DNA of 64,000 nucleotides, taken from an uncultured Bacteroidaceae bacterium. GTDB lineage: Bacteria > Bacteroidota > Bacteroidia > Bacteroidales > Bacteroidaceae. The stretch lies in assembly GCA_905234735.1 (NCBI GenBank), contig CAJOJA010000009.1, positions 1-64,000 on the forward strand, read 5' to 3'. How positions within the stretch are numbered: the first letter of the stretch is position 1; every line of letters begins with the position of its first letter. The position numbers and the translations under genes are program-made. This document shows positions 8,888 through 19,149 of this stretch, in pieces. Under the pieces are notes generated by a model. It made no database searches. It was given only the letters and a program-made list of their open reading frames with translations, and had not been told where the DNA came from.

Positions 8888-10072
8888 ATGGAAAAAACAT
8901 GGCGTTGGTTCGGTCCCAACGATAAAATAACCCTTGGAATGCTTAGGCAGATTGGTGTTGAGGGTATCGTAACAGCCCTCCACCATATCCCCAATGGCGA
9001 GGTGTGGACGCTGGATGAAGTCAAGAAAATGCGCGATTTCATCCAAGAAAGTGGCCTACGATGGAGCGTGGTAGAGAGTCTGCCCGTAAGCGAAAGCATC
9101 AAATACGGCGGCTCCGACCGCGACAAACTCATTGAGAACTACATCGTGAGCCTCGAAAACTTGGGACGCGCTGGCATAAAGACCGTGTGCTACAACTTCA
9201 TGCCCGTGCTCGACTGGGCGCGTACCACCCTCGAATACCCCAACGGCGACGGCACCAGCAGCCTGTACTTCAACCTGGCAGAATTTGCCTATTTCGATAT
9301 CTACATATTGAAGCGCGCACATGCGGAGGAAGACTACAATGCCGAAACCCTGCAACGAGTGGCCGAACTGCGCAAGACGATGGATGCCCAAGGGGAACAT
9401 CGGCTGGTGGACAACATCATCGTAAAAACGCAGGGATTCGTCAACGGAAACATCACAGAGGACGACAAACAGCCCGTCGAGAAGTTCCGTCAATTGCTGG
9501 CACTCTATGAGGGCATCGATGCCGAGAAACTTCGTGCCAACATGAAGTACTTCCTGGAAGCCATCATGCCCGTCTGCAACAAATGGGACATCAAGATGTG
9601 TGTACACCCCGACGACCCTCCCCTACAAATCTTGGGGTTGCCCCGCATTGTCACTTGCGACCGCGACATCCAGGCCTTCCTGGATATGGTACCCGACCCG
9701 CACAACGGACTGACGTTCTGCGCCGGGAGCCTCAGCGCCGGAGCACACAACGATGTGCCAGAACTGGCCAAGAAGTATGCCTCGCGGACATGGTTCGTAC
9801 ATCTGCGCTCGTGCGACGTGCTGCCTAATGGAGACTTCCACGAGGCAAGTCACCTGGCAGGTCGTGCCAACTTGATTTCACTCGTCCGCACCTTTGAGCA
9901 GGTGAACCCCACCCTGCCGATGCGCGTAGACCATGCCCCCCTGATGCTGGGCGACGAACGCATGGGCTACAATGCCGGCTATTCGTTCCACGGCCGCATG
10001 CTGGCCCTGGGACAGATGGAAGGCGTGATGGCTGTAGTCAGAAGAGAAATAGAAGAATCCAAGAAACTATGA
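8888..10072 (+). CDS. uxuA: Mannonate dehydratase UxuA
   Basis: Converts D-mannonate to 2-keto-3-deoxygluconate (EC 4.2.1.8) in glucuronate catabolism; cytoplasmic. The 394-aa length fits the family. Characteristic parts are MEKTWRWFGPNDKITLGMLRQ at the start, the MKYFLEAIMPVC segment, MCVHPDDPP with metal-ligand residues, FCAGSLSAGAHNDVPEL and the C-terminal RVDHAPLMLGDE. The frame is open further upstream inside mscS, but the ATG at 8888 gives the family N-terminus. Its last 4 nt overlap the ATG of the next gene (ATGA), indicating translational coupling. Confidence 0.96.
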   Translation: MEKTWRWFGPNDKITLGMLRQIGVEGIVTALHHIPNGEVWTLDEVKKMRDFIQESGLRWSVVESLPVSESIKYGGSDRDKLIENYIVSLENLGRAGIKTVCYNFMPVLDWARTTLEYPNGDGTSSLYFNLAEFAYFDIYILKRAHAEEDYNAETLQRVAELRKTMDAQGEHRLVDNIIVKTQGFVNGNITEDDKQPVEKFRQLLALYEGIDAEKLRANMKYFLEAIMPVCNKWDIKMCVHPDDPPLQILGLPRIVTCDRDIQAFLDMVPDPHNGLTFCAGSLSAGAHNDVPELAKKYASRTWFVHLRSCDVLPNGDFHEASHLAGRANLISLVRTFEQVNPTLPMRVDHAPLMLGDERMGYNAGYSFHGRMLALGQMEGVMAVVRREIEESKKL

Positions 10073-10881
10073 AAGACTTATTTTCAATTAAAGACAAAGT
10101 TGTTGTCATCACTGGCGGAACGGGTGTACTGGGCCGTTGCATTGCCGAACATCTGGCTGAACAAGGTGCCCACGTGGTCATTCTGGGACGCAATGCCCAG
10201 TTGGGCGAAAGCATCGCTAAGGAGATTAGGAAGCAAGGCGGCGACACGTTGTTCCTCGTTTCCGACGTAATGAACCAATCCCAGGTGGAGCAGAACTGTA
10301 GCGACGTACTCAGCCGCTACGGTCGCGTTGATGCTCTACTGAATGCTGCCGGTGGCAATATGCCCGGGGCCACCATCCCCCCAACGGGAAACTTCTTCGG
10401 TGTGAAGATAGAAGACTTCCAGCAAGTGCTGAACTTGAACCTGACAGGTACGGTTATCCCTACGCAGGTATTTCTGAAGCCAATGGTGGAACAAGGCGAA
10501 GGGGCAATCGTGAACTTCTCGTCAATGGCTGCCTTCCGCCCCATGACTCGCGTGCTGGGTTATGCTGCAGCCAAGGCCGGCATCAGCAACTTTACGGCCT
10601 TCTTGGCTAACGAAGTAGCGACGAAGTTCACCTCGAAGATTCGTGTCAATGCCATCGCACCAGGCTTTTTCCTGACGACACAGAACAAGGACCTGCTGAC
10701 CAATCCTGATGGTTCGCTCACCGAACGCGGACAGGACGTCATCCGTCAGACTCCCTTCAAGCGCTTCGGACGCCCCGAGGAGTTGTGCGGCACCATACAG
10801 TACCTCATCAGCGAAGCCTCATCGTTCGTCACAGGCACTGTAGCTGTCGTGGACGGCGGATTCAATGCCTTCGCTATGTAA
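10069..10881 (+). CDS. uxuB: SDR-family oxidoreductase, probable D-mannonate oxidoreductase (fructuronate reductase)
   Basis: NAD(P)-dependent short-chain dehydrogenase of 270 aa. Rossmann motif GGTGVLGRCIAEHL (about 16-29), NAAGGNMPGA (about 91-100), catalytic Ser in NFSSMAA (about 148), and YAAAKAG (about 163-169) with Tyr and Lys. Alone this would be just an SDR. Coupling to uxuA by a 4-nt overlap makes a fructuronate-to-mannonate reductase the best call, as this SDR type replaces the classical UxuB in Bacteroidales. The residual doubt is whether it acts on another sugar acid or acyl substrate. The gene converges on the 921-aa secreted protein with a 2-nt gap. Confidence 0.87.
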   Translation: MKDLFSIKDKVVVITGGTGVLGRCIAEHLAEQGAHVVILGRNAQLGESIAKEIRKQGGDTLFLVSDVMNQSQVEQNCSDVLSRYGRVDALLNAAGGNMPGATIPPTGNFFGVKIEDFQQVLNLNLTGTVIPTQVFLKPMVEQGEGAIVNFSSMAAFRPMTRVLGYAAAKAGISNFTAFLANEVATKFTSKIRVNAIAPGFFLTTQNKDLLTNPDGSLTERGQDVIRQTPFKRFGRPEELCGTIQYLISEASSFVTGTVAVVDGGFNAFAM

Positions 10882-10883
10882 TC

Positions 10884-13649
10884 CTACTTACCTAAAAGTT
10901 TGTTCACCAGTGCCGTAACGTCGGCAATGGTGACGGAACCGTTATTGTTCACATCGGCTGCGTTGTGGTTGTAGCGGTAAGGCTTGACGTTGTCCTTTCC
11001 GAGAATGATGTTCACGAGGGCGGTCACATCGGCAATGGTGAGGGCTCCGTCACTATTCACATCCCCCATAACGCCAGTTCCCAAAAAATAAATCTGGAAG
11101 TTGTCGAAGCAAGTCCAGCCACTGGTGGTCTTTGTCTTTTCGGGTTTGCCAATGGCGATATTGAGGGAGCCGTCGGCAACATCTATGACGAGTTCGTTGT
11201 TATAATAGCCATAGTTAAAGAAGTGACTGGCCTCAGTCATGGAGTTGGGGATATAGCAGCCGTTGCCATCGGTGTTTTCGATGGCATTCTCTATGTTGGT
11301 ACGACACTGAGCCGAATACATCGATACGAGGGGCACACTTACCTCCGTTGCACTACCGTTGGTACGAAGATAGAAACGGGAATGTTGGGCACCTGGATTA
11401 TTTTGATTCATATCTCCATCGCGATAGAATCCTTGACAGGTCACTTTGTATCGGCCGTTAGGCAGTCCGTAGAGCGTCTGTCCCATCTCCCATGTAGTAG
11501 CATAGTCGTTAACCAGGTCATCGTATGAAGCATTATAAACTTCGGCCACAGGATTCCCGAATTCGTGAGCAAGAAGTCCGTCGGAGAAGTTGTACCACAT
11601 CTTGCTGGCACCGGCCGAGATGCTACACCACCAAGCACCACCATTATCTGTAGTTTTACTGCTTAGGTCGTTGCGGTCAAAATTGGCTCCCGGTAACAGG
11701 AAGGTGCAGTTATATGGATGGTTCGCACTCGCTTCCAGCATTTCTTCCATGAGTTCCTCGCGCGTCAGAACATCCCACATTTGGTAGCGGTCACTCTGTT
11801 TCAAAGTAGCACAAGTAACATAACGCGTGTTGGGTCCGTAGGGAAATGTAGTTGGATCGTTGGCCGTGAGTGCCTTTGTGGTACCATTGCTTGTATAGGT
11901 GAGCATATAATGTCCGCTTCGCTGCTGTAAACTCCATGTTTTTTCATCGTTGGAGTCCATATAGGGGTCATCTTGACCAATGAAGCCCATTGGTGTCTGG
12001 AGGAAATATTTACCATTAGGAAGATGTGTGAAAGTAAGTGCACTGCCATAGTTACCTGTCACGGCATGCGTGCCCCACCAGCCTCCGGCTTTCAAGAAAG
12101 TTCCCGTACTTACATTACGCAGATACAGGTCTTCAAGGCTTACGACATCCGGTACATCATCGACAGCCGGATCGTAGGTATGATAGGAGAAATCTACTAC
12201 GCAGGGCCAGTGGTCGGCCAGTGGCTCGCCCGCATCATTAACGAAGGAGAGGTCCTGCCTGTAGCACTCTGCCACCAGTCGGATATTAGACTGGGTGTTA
12301 TTGATATAGAACACCTTGTCCACCACCTCACCCTTACGGTAACCCTTTTCTGAAGCCACGACGCTACTTGTCCCCGTGGGGTAGATGCCCTGCCGTCCGT
12401 GTTCCACCCATGCATCCTTGATGGTGAATCGGGGGTCGGCATTGATGACATCTATGAAACGTGCTTTCAGCGCATCACGGGTGTAGCGGCAGTTGGTGTC
12501 GCCCATGATGATGATGGGGCGATTATTATTCGTGGCAAGGATAGCATTGGCCAGCTGAGCTAATTGTGTAGCACGTGCAGCAATGTCCCCCGTTTCAGAA
12601 CCAGCCTCCATGTGCAGGATGTAGACGTCTACCTGCACACCATCCGCAAGCGTCGCCAAATAATAACGATAGCCTTTAGCTATAAGTCCGTCGGCTTCGT
12701 TGTCGGTGTAGCCGTAGTGCTCGTTCCATGCTGTCCAATATTCATTTGAGGCTCCTAAACTTTTCTTCCAAAAGAAATTCAATCCGTCCGTATCAAATAC
12801 AGGACTTTTTTTATCGACAAACCTTAAATATACGTCGGCTGAAGTTTTAATCCTTCCACGGTGTGTGCCCTGATTATACAGGTCACCTATTTGATCCATG
12901 ATTTCGGTGTTGAAGTTAAAGTCTTCACTGGCGGATATAAAATCATATCCCATATCTCTTATCTTCTGCCCCATGGCCGTGGCCCCTGCAGCCTCCTTGC
13001 CATCAGGATTCAGATTAATGGTTGTAAGTGTTATATTACTTACCTTTATATCGATTTTTCGGGGCATACCGTCCACGTTCATACCAGCCACAGTGAAGTG
13101 TTTCTTCTGGGTCATTTCGGCATACTCGGTCTCTGAAATGAAGCGCCAAAGCGACTTGTCAGCATTGAAGCCCTCGCTGCGATTGCCGATTACACACCCC
13201 GTACCGACATCGAACATCAAGGCACCAGCAGAACAATCGAGGTAATAGCCCTCCTCAGCTTCCTTGATGCTGAAGACCGTTGCTTCGCGGTCGTTGTAAT
13301 CCGTATCCGAGTTACCCCAACGTGCATTCACAAAGGTACCCTCATCGGTATAGACAATGTAATTCGTCACATCGCTCCTCCAAGCGTTAATCTCCAGGCT
13401 GTAGTGGGTATTTATCTTGAATTTGCTGCCACTTGCCTCCAGGGTACAGAGGAGGGGCCTGTTATTGTCCAAGGATACCTGTGTACCATAGGAGTTTCCA
13501 TAGGATAGGAATTTCGCCTGATAGACGTTATAGAGATAGTAACAATTACCTGCCAGAGGCGTTGTACCGACATATCCGGCTGCCTCTATCCATGTGTAAG
13601 GCAGCAAAGCAATGAGTATAGCAGTAAGGACTGTACAAATCCGTTTCAT
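10884..13649 (-). CDS. Secreted endonuclease/exonuclease/phosphatase-domain protein with C-terminal dockerin
   Basis: Secreted protein of 921 aa. Order: signal peptide (about 1-23), a beta-rich ricin/lectin-like region (about 28-175), an EEP (DNase I-like) domain (about 183-495), a second lectin-like region (about 505-640), a jelly-roll module (about 650-855) and two EF-hand-like dockerin repeats at the end (DVNSDGALTIADVTALVN and DVNNNGSVTIADVTALVN). EEP hallmarks: ASEDFNF, YILHMEAGSE, IIMGDTNCRYT, VVDKVFY and ADHWPCVVDF. The substrate could be nucleic acid, a sugar phosphate or a lipid; it cannot be told here. It follows the 1069-residue dockerin gene by 10 nt and shares its dockerin sequence. 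No cohesin is seen in the window. Confidence 0.88.
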   Translation of the reverse strand: MKRICTVLTAILIALLPYTWIEAAGYVGTTPLAGNCYYLYNVYQAKFLSYGNSYGTQVSLDNNRPLLCTLEASGSKFKINTHYSLEINAWRSDVTNYIVYTDEGTFVNARWGNSDTDYNDREATVFSIKEAEEGYYLDCSAGALMFDVGTGCVIGNRSEGFNADKSLWRFISETEYAEMTQKKHFTVAGMNVDGMPRKIDIKVSNITLTTINLNPDGKEAAGATAMGQKIRDMGYDFISASEDFNFNTEIMDQIGDLYNQGTHRGRIKTSADVYLRFVDKKSPVFDTDGLNFFWKKSLGASNEYWTAWNEHYGYTDNEADGLIAKGYRYYLATLADGVQVDVYILHMEAGSETGDIAARATQLAQLANAILATNNNRPIIIMGDTNCRYTRDALKARFIDVINADPRFTIKDAWVEHGRQGIYPTGTSSVVASEKGYRKGEVVDKVFYINNTQSNIRLVAECYRQDLSFVNDAGEPLADHWPCVVDFSYHTYDPAVDDVPDVVSLEDLYLRNVSTGTFLKAGGWWGTHAVTGNYGSALTFTHLPNGKYFLQTPMGFIGQDDPYMDSNDEKTWSLQQRSGHYMLTYTSNGTTKALTANDPTTFPYGPNTRYVTCATLKQSDRYQMWDVLTREELMEEMLEASANHPYNCTFLLPGANFDRNDLSSKTTDNGGAWWCSISAGASKMWYNFSDGLLAHEFGNPVAEVYNASYDDLVNDYATTWEMGQTLYGLPNGRYKVTCQGFYRDGDMNQNNPGAQHSRFYLRTNGSATEVSVPLVSMYSAQCRTNIENAIENTDGNGCYIPNSMTEASHFFNYGYYNNELVIDVADGSLNIAIGKPEKTKTTSGWTCFDNFQIYFLGTGVMGDVNSDGALTIADVTALVNIILGKDNVKPYRYNHNAADVNNNGSVTIADVTALVNKLLGK

Positions 13650-13659
13650 AGCATATGGT

Positions 13660-16600
13660 TTAGTATGTGTTTTTCCCTAATATCTTATTGACCAATGCCG
13701 TCACGTCAGCAATGGTGAGATTACCGTCGAGGTTAACGTCTGCAGTTTTGTGGTTATATTGATAGGGTTCAGTGGCATCCTTGCCCAGAATAATGTTCAC
13801 CAGTGCCGTCACGTCGGCAATGGTTACGTTTCCGTCGTAATTGACGTCTCCTGGGACGGGTTGTCCAAGGTATTCCAACTTGGCATCGTCGAAGGCAATC
13901 CACCTTTTGGTAAGGTTTTCTCCTTTGGCACCGACTTGTAGCACACCATCTGTCACCTGTACAACCACAGAAGTACGGCTGCCGTCATTATCACCGTACA
14001 CGAGACCATGCCGACCATTGGCATAGAGATAGAACTTTCCTGTTTCTTCAGAGCTTCGAGTGGCGATTGCCGAGAAACGATAGCAGCCATCAGGCAAGCC
14101 TTGAATCGTCTGACATATTTCGGCATTTCCTATACCGTCCGCGCGCCATATCTGCAGATAGAAAGTACCTATCTTACCTTTCAAGGCATCGTTGCTTTGT
14201 ATTTCCCAGTCGATGCCATTTTTCTTCCATCCAACATCTGTACGTCGTTCACCTCCGGGATTCTCCAGGACGTAGGTGATATCAAGCGGACTTTCGAAAC
14301 TGGCACTCTGTACACCTGTATCGAAACGCTTCACGTAATCGCCACGCAGGATGGTGAAGACATCGAAGTGCCCCACATTGTCATCGGTCTTGTTCAGTGC
14401 CGTCTCAGCTTCATCGGTAAACACAGCGTCCCATGGGCCAAGATAACCATTTTGGGGATACACACCGTTTTGGATGGTCCAATAGCCGTTGGGCAGGTAG
14501 GCAAATGAGGTACATCCCCAACCGAGGTACCCGTTTCCACCATTATCGCTACAACGGTAATTCCATGAGGCATTCCATTCGGTCTGGAACATAAAGTCGG
14601 GATTTGTAGCGTTGGCCAGAACCTGGTAACCCGTGTTGTCCTGCGTATAGCCATCGATAGTCCAAAGGGCTTCCTTGTCAGTCATAGGATTGATGTCTTT
14701 ATCATACCACATCGCCTTAAAGTTACCCTGATGATTGCCGTCCTTTATGGTCATCGCCAGGTCTTGATCGCTATCGTAGAGGACGAAGAAGTATGAACTA
14801 TAGTCAGTGGGAAGTGCTGTAATTCGGGTGAATCCGTTGCTGACAAGTTCATCTTTTATGGATTTGTCAGGTACTATCTTAACTGCTTCGCTTTCATAGG
14901 CTGCCAATCCGTCTTCGGGAATGATGACCCAGCGCTGGGTGGTAGCGTCGTCCCAGATTCTAAAGGCTACCGAACCGACGTCTCCAGTCCTTTTGGCTTC
15001 CATGGCCTGAGAGTTTCCGTAGTCCAACAGGTAGTAACCCTGATAGGTGAGCGAACCCACCTTGACATCCACACGGCACTTTTTCATCTGGATGTCGGTG
15101 GCTGTTGTGCCTGTCGAAAATCCATTAACGGCATCCTTGCTGCTATAGCGGATATAATGACCGGTGGAGGCGTTTCTGATACGATACTTCTGCACGGATG
15201 CATCGAAGGTCATATACCACGCTGCATGATTGCTTGCCTGTTGTGCCTCGCTGACAGTCAGTTCCTTCCATTCCAGGTTGCCAGTCGCGTTCTCCACCAG
15301 ATAGGAAGTTAGCAGACCACGGTTCTTGTCCTCACACTTGAAGTAGTATTTCGTGTTGTCGTCCTGCGGATAGGCGTAATAGGGCAGCAGCCACTGGCTG
15401 TCGGTCAGAGGCAAACCGCCTTCGCCTAAGGCTTCGCATATCAGTGCGTTGCCAATATACAACTGGTCGGTACCCTTATCCTCGTGGGCTCCGTTAATAC
15501 CGTATGGCCACAGGTGTTGGCCATCACCTGAGAGGGTTGCGCCTTCGTCGTCGTTCCAGAAGCGCAGGGCATCCCACACGGGATATTGGTCGCGCACAAA
15601 GTCGCCCCACATCCAGTGCGTCCCCACACCTACGCCATGCAGAGCTTCGTGCATAATTGTGCCCGGTTGCTGATAACTCCAGTTGTCACCTACACTCATC
15701 CAACCGCCATACGAGCATTCGGCTGTAGGCACACCGCTGTTATGACCGATGTTGGAACCAAAGGTTGTCAATTGTGTAAGGTTGTTCCAATAATAGTCAA
15801 AAGCTCGCTCGCATGAAGTTCTGATAACATTAGATGCATCGTCGTCTGTGCGCACCGTCCAATTGATGTGTCCTTGTGGCAATGTCGGCACCTTGATGAC
15901 ATCGCCATAGCCCACGGCATAGTTCCTCGTCATAGCGTAGGCACGAACATAATACATGGTACCAGGCGTGAGATTCTGCATCCAGAAGACCTTGCCGTAG
16001 GAATCTATCCAGTCGGTGGTGCAATCGCTGTTTCCAAGTGTTGGGTTAGGGTTGGTGCTATAGCAGAAACCTTCCTCCACCACATTACTGCCCGAACGCT
16101 CCAAGCGTCCGAATATCCAGATAGAGCCGCGGGCATGACGCGGACGGGTGGTTACCGTTGGAGCAGAGCCACTGGGATGACGCAGGCGGTAGGCTCGTTC
16201 TCCGGCCACAACGGCCTTCGCAGCAGTGGCTACAGTTGTGAGGTTTCCGCTATTGATAGCAGCTGTCAGCGTACCGATAAGGCTGCTATACTCAGAGTCG
16301 CTGCCAACATTGTTAATCAGGTTGTTGGCATAGTTCTTCACCGCATTGCCTGCACTTTGGATATAGGAATTTGTGTTTCCGAGATACGTCAATCGGAAAT
16401 TGTCGCATCCCACCCAGTTGCCCGAGGCTCCATTGGCCAGAAAGCCAATCTCGGCCGTTCCGTCGGTCACAAAGAAGTCGAGCGTATAGGTGTTGAGCGC
16501 TGTAACAGCCGTGCGCAGCCCATTGCCCACAATCCAAGTACCAACCTGTGCGGTACTCTTGTCATTCTGTGAGATGTTCTGGGCAGCAGCTGTCAAACGA

Positions 16601-16866
16601 TATACTCCGTTCGACAGATTCGTGACAGTTTGTTTGACCGAGGCGTACCCCAATAGATTCGGCGCTGCTATCCAGCGTTCTATGTACGTATTACCAGCCT
16701 TGTAGGACGATAGGCCATCGTTGCCCTGCAACTGCATACTTGTGACGGTCCAACCATTAGTTCCATCCTCGAAACTCGGATTGGTTATCTTATTCGTCAC
16801 ATCCGTTTGTCCACGGGCTATCAAACCTATGGACAAAAGAATCAAGAACAGGACTACTTTCTTCAT
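13660..16866 (-). CDS. Secreted multidomain protein with FN3-like, metzincin-like and dockerin domains
   Basis: Secreted protein of 1068 aa. Signal peptide (about 1-20), jelly-roll carbohydrate-binding-like module (about 22-165), helical linker, FN3-like domain in Bacteroidetes style (GFCYSTNPNPTLGNSD then LTPGTMYYVRAYA, about 240-325), a region carrying IMHEALHGVGVGTHW (about 402-416), lectin-like modules (about 490-890), another jelly roll (about 900-1000) and two dockerin repeats. The HEALH motif suggests a zinc peptidase, but the third ligand is spaced HExxHxxGxxxH rather than HExxHxxGxxH. Function unknown; peptidase is a hypothesis. The start is set at the ATG at 16866, which is 2 nt past the metG stop; a GTG at 16869 overlapping that stop is possible. 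Confidence 0.82.
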   Translation of the reverse strand: MKKVVLFLILLSIGLIARGQTDVTNKITNPSFEDGTNGWTVTSMQLQGNDGLSSYKAGNTYIERWIAAPNLLGYASVKQTVTNLSNGVYRLTAAAQNISQNDKSTAQVGTWIVGNGLRTAVTALNTYTLDFFVTDGTAEIGFLANGASGNWVGCDNFRLTYLGNTNSYIQSAGNAVKNYANNLINNVGSDSEYSSLIGTLTAAINSGNLTTVATAAKAVVAGERAYRLRHPSGSAPTVTTRPRHARGSIWIFGRLERSGSNVVEEGFCYSTNPNPTLGNSDCTTDWIDSYGKVFWMQNLTPGTMYYVRAYAMTRNYAVGYGDVIKVPTLPQGHINWTVRTDDDASNVIRTSCERAFDYYWNNLTQLTTFGSNIGHNSGVPTAECSYGGWMSVGDNWSYQQPGTIMHEALHGVGVGTHWMWGDFVRDQYPVWDALRFWNDDEGATLSGDGQHLWPYGINGAHEDKGTDQLYIGNALICEALGEGGLPLTDSQWLLPYYAYPQDDNTKYYFKCEDKNRGLLTSYLVENATGNLEWKELTVSEAQQASNHAAWYMTFDASVQKYRIRNASTGHYIRYSSKDAVNGFSTGTTATDIQMKKCRVDVKVGSLTYQGYYLLDYGNSQAMEAKRTGDVGSVAFRIWDDATTQRWVIIPEDGLAAYESEAVKIVPDKSIKDELVSNGFTRITALPTDYSSYFFVLYDSDQDLAMTIKDGNHQGNFKAMWYDKDINPMTDKEALWTIDGYTQDNTGYQVLANATNPDFMFQTEWNASWNYRCSDNGGNGYLGWGCTSFAYLPNGYWTIQNGVYPQNGYLGPWDAVFTDEAETALNKTDDNVGHFDVFTILRGDYVKRFDTGVQSASFESPLDITYVLENPGGERRTDVGWKKNGIDWEIQSNDALKGKIGTFYLQIWRADGIGNAEICQTIQGLPDGCYRFSAIATRSSEETGKFYLYANGRHGLVYGDNDGSRTSVVVQVTDGVLQVGAKGENLTKRWIAFDDAKLEYLGQPVPGDVNYDGNVTIADVTALVNIILGKDATEPYQYNHKTADVNLDGNLTIADVTALVNKILGKNTY

Positions 16867-16868
16867 CA

Positions 16869-18950
16869 CTAACTAATCTGGCTTCCAGGCTTCACCTCGT
16901 GTTCTACAGTGGTGACACTAATCGTACCGTCGTAGTTCTCTGCAGAGAGTATCATACCTTCTGAGACGAGGCCGTTCTTGAACTCGCGGGGGGCGAGGTT
17001 GGCCACGAAGAGGACTTGCTTGCCAATGAGCTGTTCGGGCTCGTACCACTGGCTGATGCCGCTGACAATGGTGCGACTGCCCACCCCTGCCCCAGTGGAA
17101 GGAGATGAACCATCAGCAATGCGGAATTTCAGGAGCTTCTTCATCTTGGGCACACGCTCGCACTCCAACACGGTGCCGACGCGGATGTCGAGCTTCTGGA
17201 AGTCGTCGAACGAGATGGTATCCTTGATAGGCTCGGCCTTGTAGTTGGCAGCCTCATTAGCCTTGATGGTATCGGCCAGCTTCTGCTGCTGGAAGGCAAT
17301 CACGTCGTCCTCTATCTTGCTGAACAGCAAAGAAGGCTTGTTCAACTGCTTGTCCGTAGGCAGCAGGTCGGTACGACCCAGCCAATCCCACTGGAATTCG
17401 TCCATTGCCAACATATCGCGCAGGCGCTTGCTGCTGAAGGGCAAGAAAGGCTCGAAGGCGATGGCCAGGTTGGCGGTGAGCTGGAGACTTATATATATTA
17501 TGGTACGCACGCGATCGGAGTCAGTCTTGATGACCTTCCAGGGTTCGCAGTCGGCGATATACTTGTTGCCGATGCGGGCCAGGTTCATGGCCTCCTTCTG
17601 TGCATCGCGGAACTTGAAGTTCTCCAGCAGGCTTTCCAGTTTCTCCTTCACGCCCTGGAACTCGGCCAGTGTCTCGCGGTCGTAGTCGTTCAACTCTCCA
17701 CATTCGGGCACGCGGCCTTCATAGTACTTCTGCGTCAGCTGCAGGGCACGGTTGACGAAGTTGCCATAGACAGCCACCAACTCGTTGTTACAACGGGCCT
17801 GGAAGTCGGCCCACGTGAAGTCGTTGTCCTTTGTTTCGGGTGCGTTGGCTGTCAACACGTAGCGCAGTTCGTCCTGGCGGTCAGGCAGTTCGTCGAGGTA
17901 TTCGTTGAGCCATACGGCATAGTTCTTGGACGTCGAAATCTTGTTGCCTTCGAGATTCAGGAACTCGTTGGAGGGCACGTTGTCGGGCAGGATGTATTCG
18001 CCGTGGGCCTTCAGCATAGCGGGGAACACGATGCAGTGGAACACGATGTTGTCCTTGCCGATGAAGTGCACGAGGCGCGTCTCGGGGTCCTTCCACCACG
18101 TCTCCCACGAGCCCAGTTCGGGGTGTGCGTCGCACAGCTCCTTGGTGTTCGAGATATAGCCAATGGGCGCATCGAACCACACATACAGCACTTTGCCCTC
18201 AGCACCTTCGACAGGTACGGGAATACCCCAGTCAAGGTCGCGAGTGACAGCACGGGGGTGCAAACCACCATCGAGCCACGACTTACACTGTCCGTAAACA
18301 TTCGGACGCCATTCTTTGTGGTCCTCCAATATCCACTTCTCGAGCCAGGCCTGATCCTTGTCCAGTGGCAGATACCAATGCTTTGTTTCGCGCTTCACCA
18401 GCGGGTTGCCCGTCTCGGCATTGTAGGGATTGATAAGTTCCTCGGGCGAGAGCGTAGCTCCACAATGTTCGCACTGGTCGCCGTATGCATCTGCAGTATG
18501 GCATCGGGGACATTCGCCACGAATATTACGGTCGGTCAGGAAGTGCCCCGTCTGCTCGTCATAGAACTGTTCGCTCACGCGCTCCACGAACTTGCCTTCG
18601 TCGTAAAGCTTCTTGAAGAAGTCACTGGCCAGTTTGTGGTGTGTCTTCGATGTCGTGCGACTGTACACATCGAACGAAATGCCAAAGCGCTCGAACGAGT
18701 CTTTAATCAAGTTGTGATAACGGTCTACCACTTCCTGCACGGTGATTCCCTCCTTACGGGCACGGATGGTTACAGGCACACCATGTTCGTCGCTTCCACC
18801 GATGAACAGGACGTCGCGCCCCTTCAGGCGAAGGTAACGTACATAGATGTCAGCCGGCACATACACACCAGCAAGGTGTCCGATATGGACGGGACCATTG
18901 GCGTATGGCAGGGCTGAAGTTACCGTTGTTCGTTTGAAATTCTTATCCAT
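16869..18950 (-). CDS. metG: Methionyl-tRNA synthetase
   Basis: Class I aminoacyl-tRNA synthetase charging tRNA-Met (EC 6.1.1.10). The 693-aa protein has [14 protein letters not shown] (HIGH motif, about 15-28), a zinc knuckle [18 protein letters not shown] (about 145-162), the [11 protein letters not shown] signature (KMSKS equivalent, about 340), an anticodon-binding helical domain, and a C-terminal tRNA-binding OB-fold domain (about 580-693, [21 protein letters not shown]). Length is normal for the form with the C-terminal dimerisation domain. It has its own promoter at 18978 and is followed after 2-3 nt by a dockerin-tailed secreted protein, an unusual operon partner. Confidence 0.98.
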   Translation of the reverse strand: MDKNFKRTTVTSALPYANGPVHIGHLAGVYVPADIYVRYLRLKGRDVLFIGGSDEHGVPVTIRARKEGITVQEVVDRYHNLIKDSFERFGISFDVYSRTTSKTHHKLASDFFKKLYDEGKFVERVSEQFYDEQTGHFLTDRNIRGECPRCHTADAYGDQCEHCGATLSPEELINPYNAETGNPLVKRETKHWYLPLDKDQAWLEKWILEDHKEWRPNVYGQCKSWLDGGLHPRAVTRDLDWGIPVPVEGAEGKVLYVWFDAPIGYISNTKELCDAHPELGSWETWWKDPETRLVHFIGKDNIVFHCIVFPAMLKAHGEYILPDNVPSNEFLNLEGNKISTSKNYAVWLNEYLDELPDRQDELRYVLTANAPETKDNDFTWADFQARCNNELVAVYGNFVNRALQLTQKYYEGRVPECGELNDYDRETLAEFQGVKEKLESLLENFKFRDAQKEAMNLARIGNKYIADCEPWKVIKTDSDRVRTIIYISLQLTANLAIAFEPFLPFSSKRLRDMLAMDEFQWDWLGRTDLLPTDKQLNKPSLLFSKIEDDVIAFQQQKLADTIKANEAANYKAEPIKDTISFDDFQKLDIRVGTVLECERVPKMKKLLKFRIADGSSPSTGAGVGSRTIVSGISQWYEPEQLIGKQVLFVANLAPREFKNGLVSEGMILSAENYDGTISVTTVEHEVKPGSQIS

Positions 18951-18977
18951 ATTCTATAATTTTTTCCTTCTTAGGCG

Positions 18978-18985
18978 CAAAGGTA
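18978..18985 (-). promoter_or_regulatory. -7 box for metG
   Basis: Minus-strand TACCTTTG, exact TAnnTTTG match, preceded by a run of T; 27 nt upstream of the metG ATG. Confidence 0.7.
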
Positions 18986-19059
18986 CAAAAAAAATCCCTA
19001 TTTCACACTATCAGCGTTCCCATTTATCCCACTACTCGACTTATTACGTCGATAAAAAC

Positions 19060-19101
19060 GCAACAGCAACTACAATCTCACCCGATTGTAGAAGCTGTTG
19101 C
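19060..19101 (-). terminator. Intrinsic terminator after the small acidic protein gene
   Basis: Two 8-bp arms separated by a 2-nt internal bulge form a long hairpin: GCAACAGC with GCTGTTGC, and CTACAATC with GATTGTAG, closing on a 6-nt loop. On the minus strand it is followed by GTTTTTAT, giving a rho-independent terminator for the 1241-aa gene and the 56-aa gene. A second, smaller hairpin (CTAATC / GATTAG) lies just upstream at 19118-19134. Confidence 0.82.
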
Positions 19102-19149
19102 AGTAGTAAGAATCAGTCTAATCCGTCAGATTAGGTATCGCAGACGGAA

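Noticed and set aside
10884..16866. Cellulosome locus suggested by two dockerin-tailed proteins
   Set aside because: No cohesin, scaffoldin or cellulase is seen in the window; dockerin-like tails are common on unrelated Prevotella secreted proteins.
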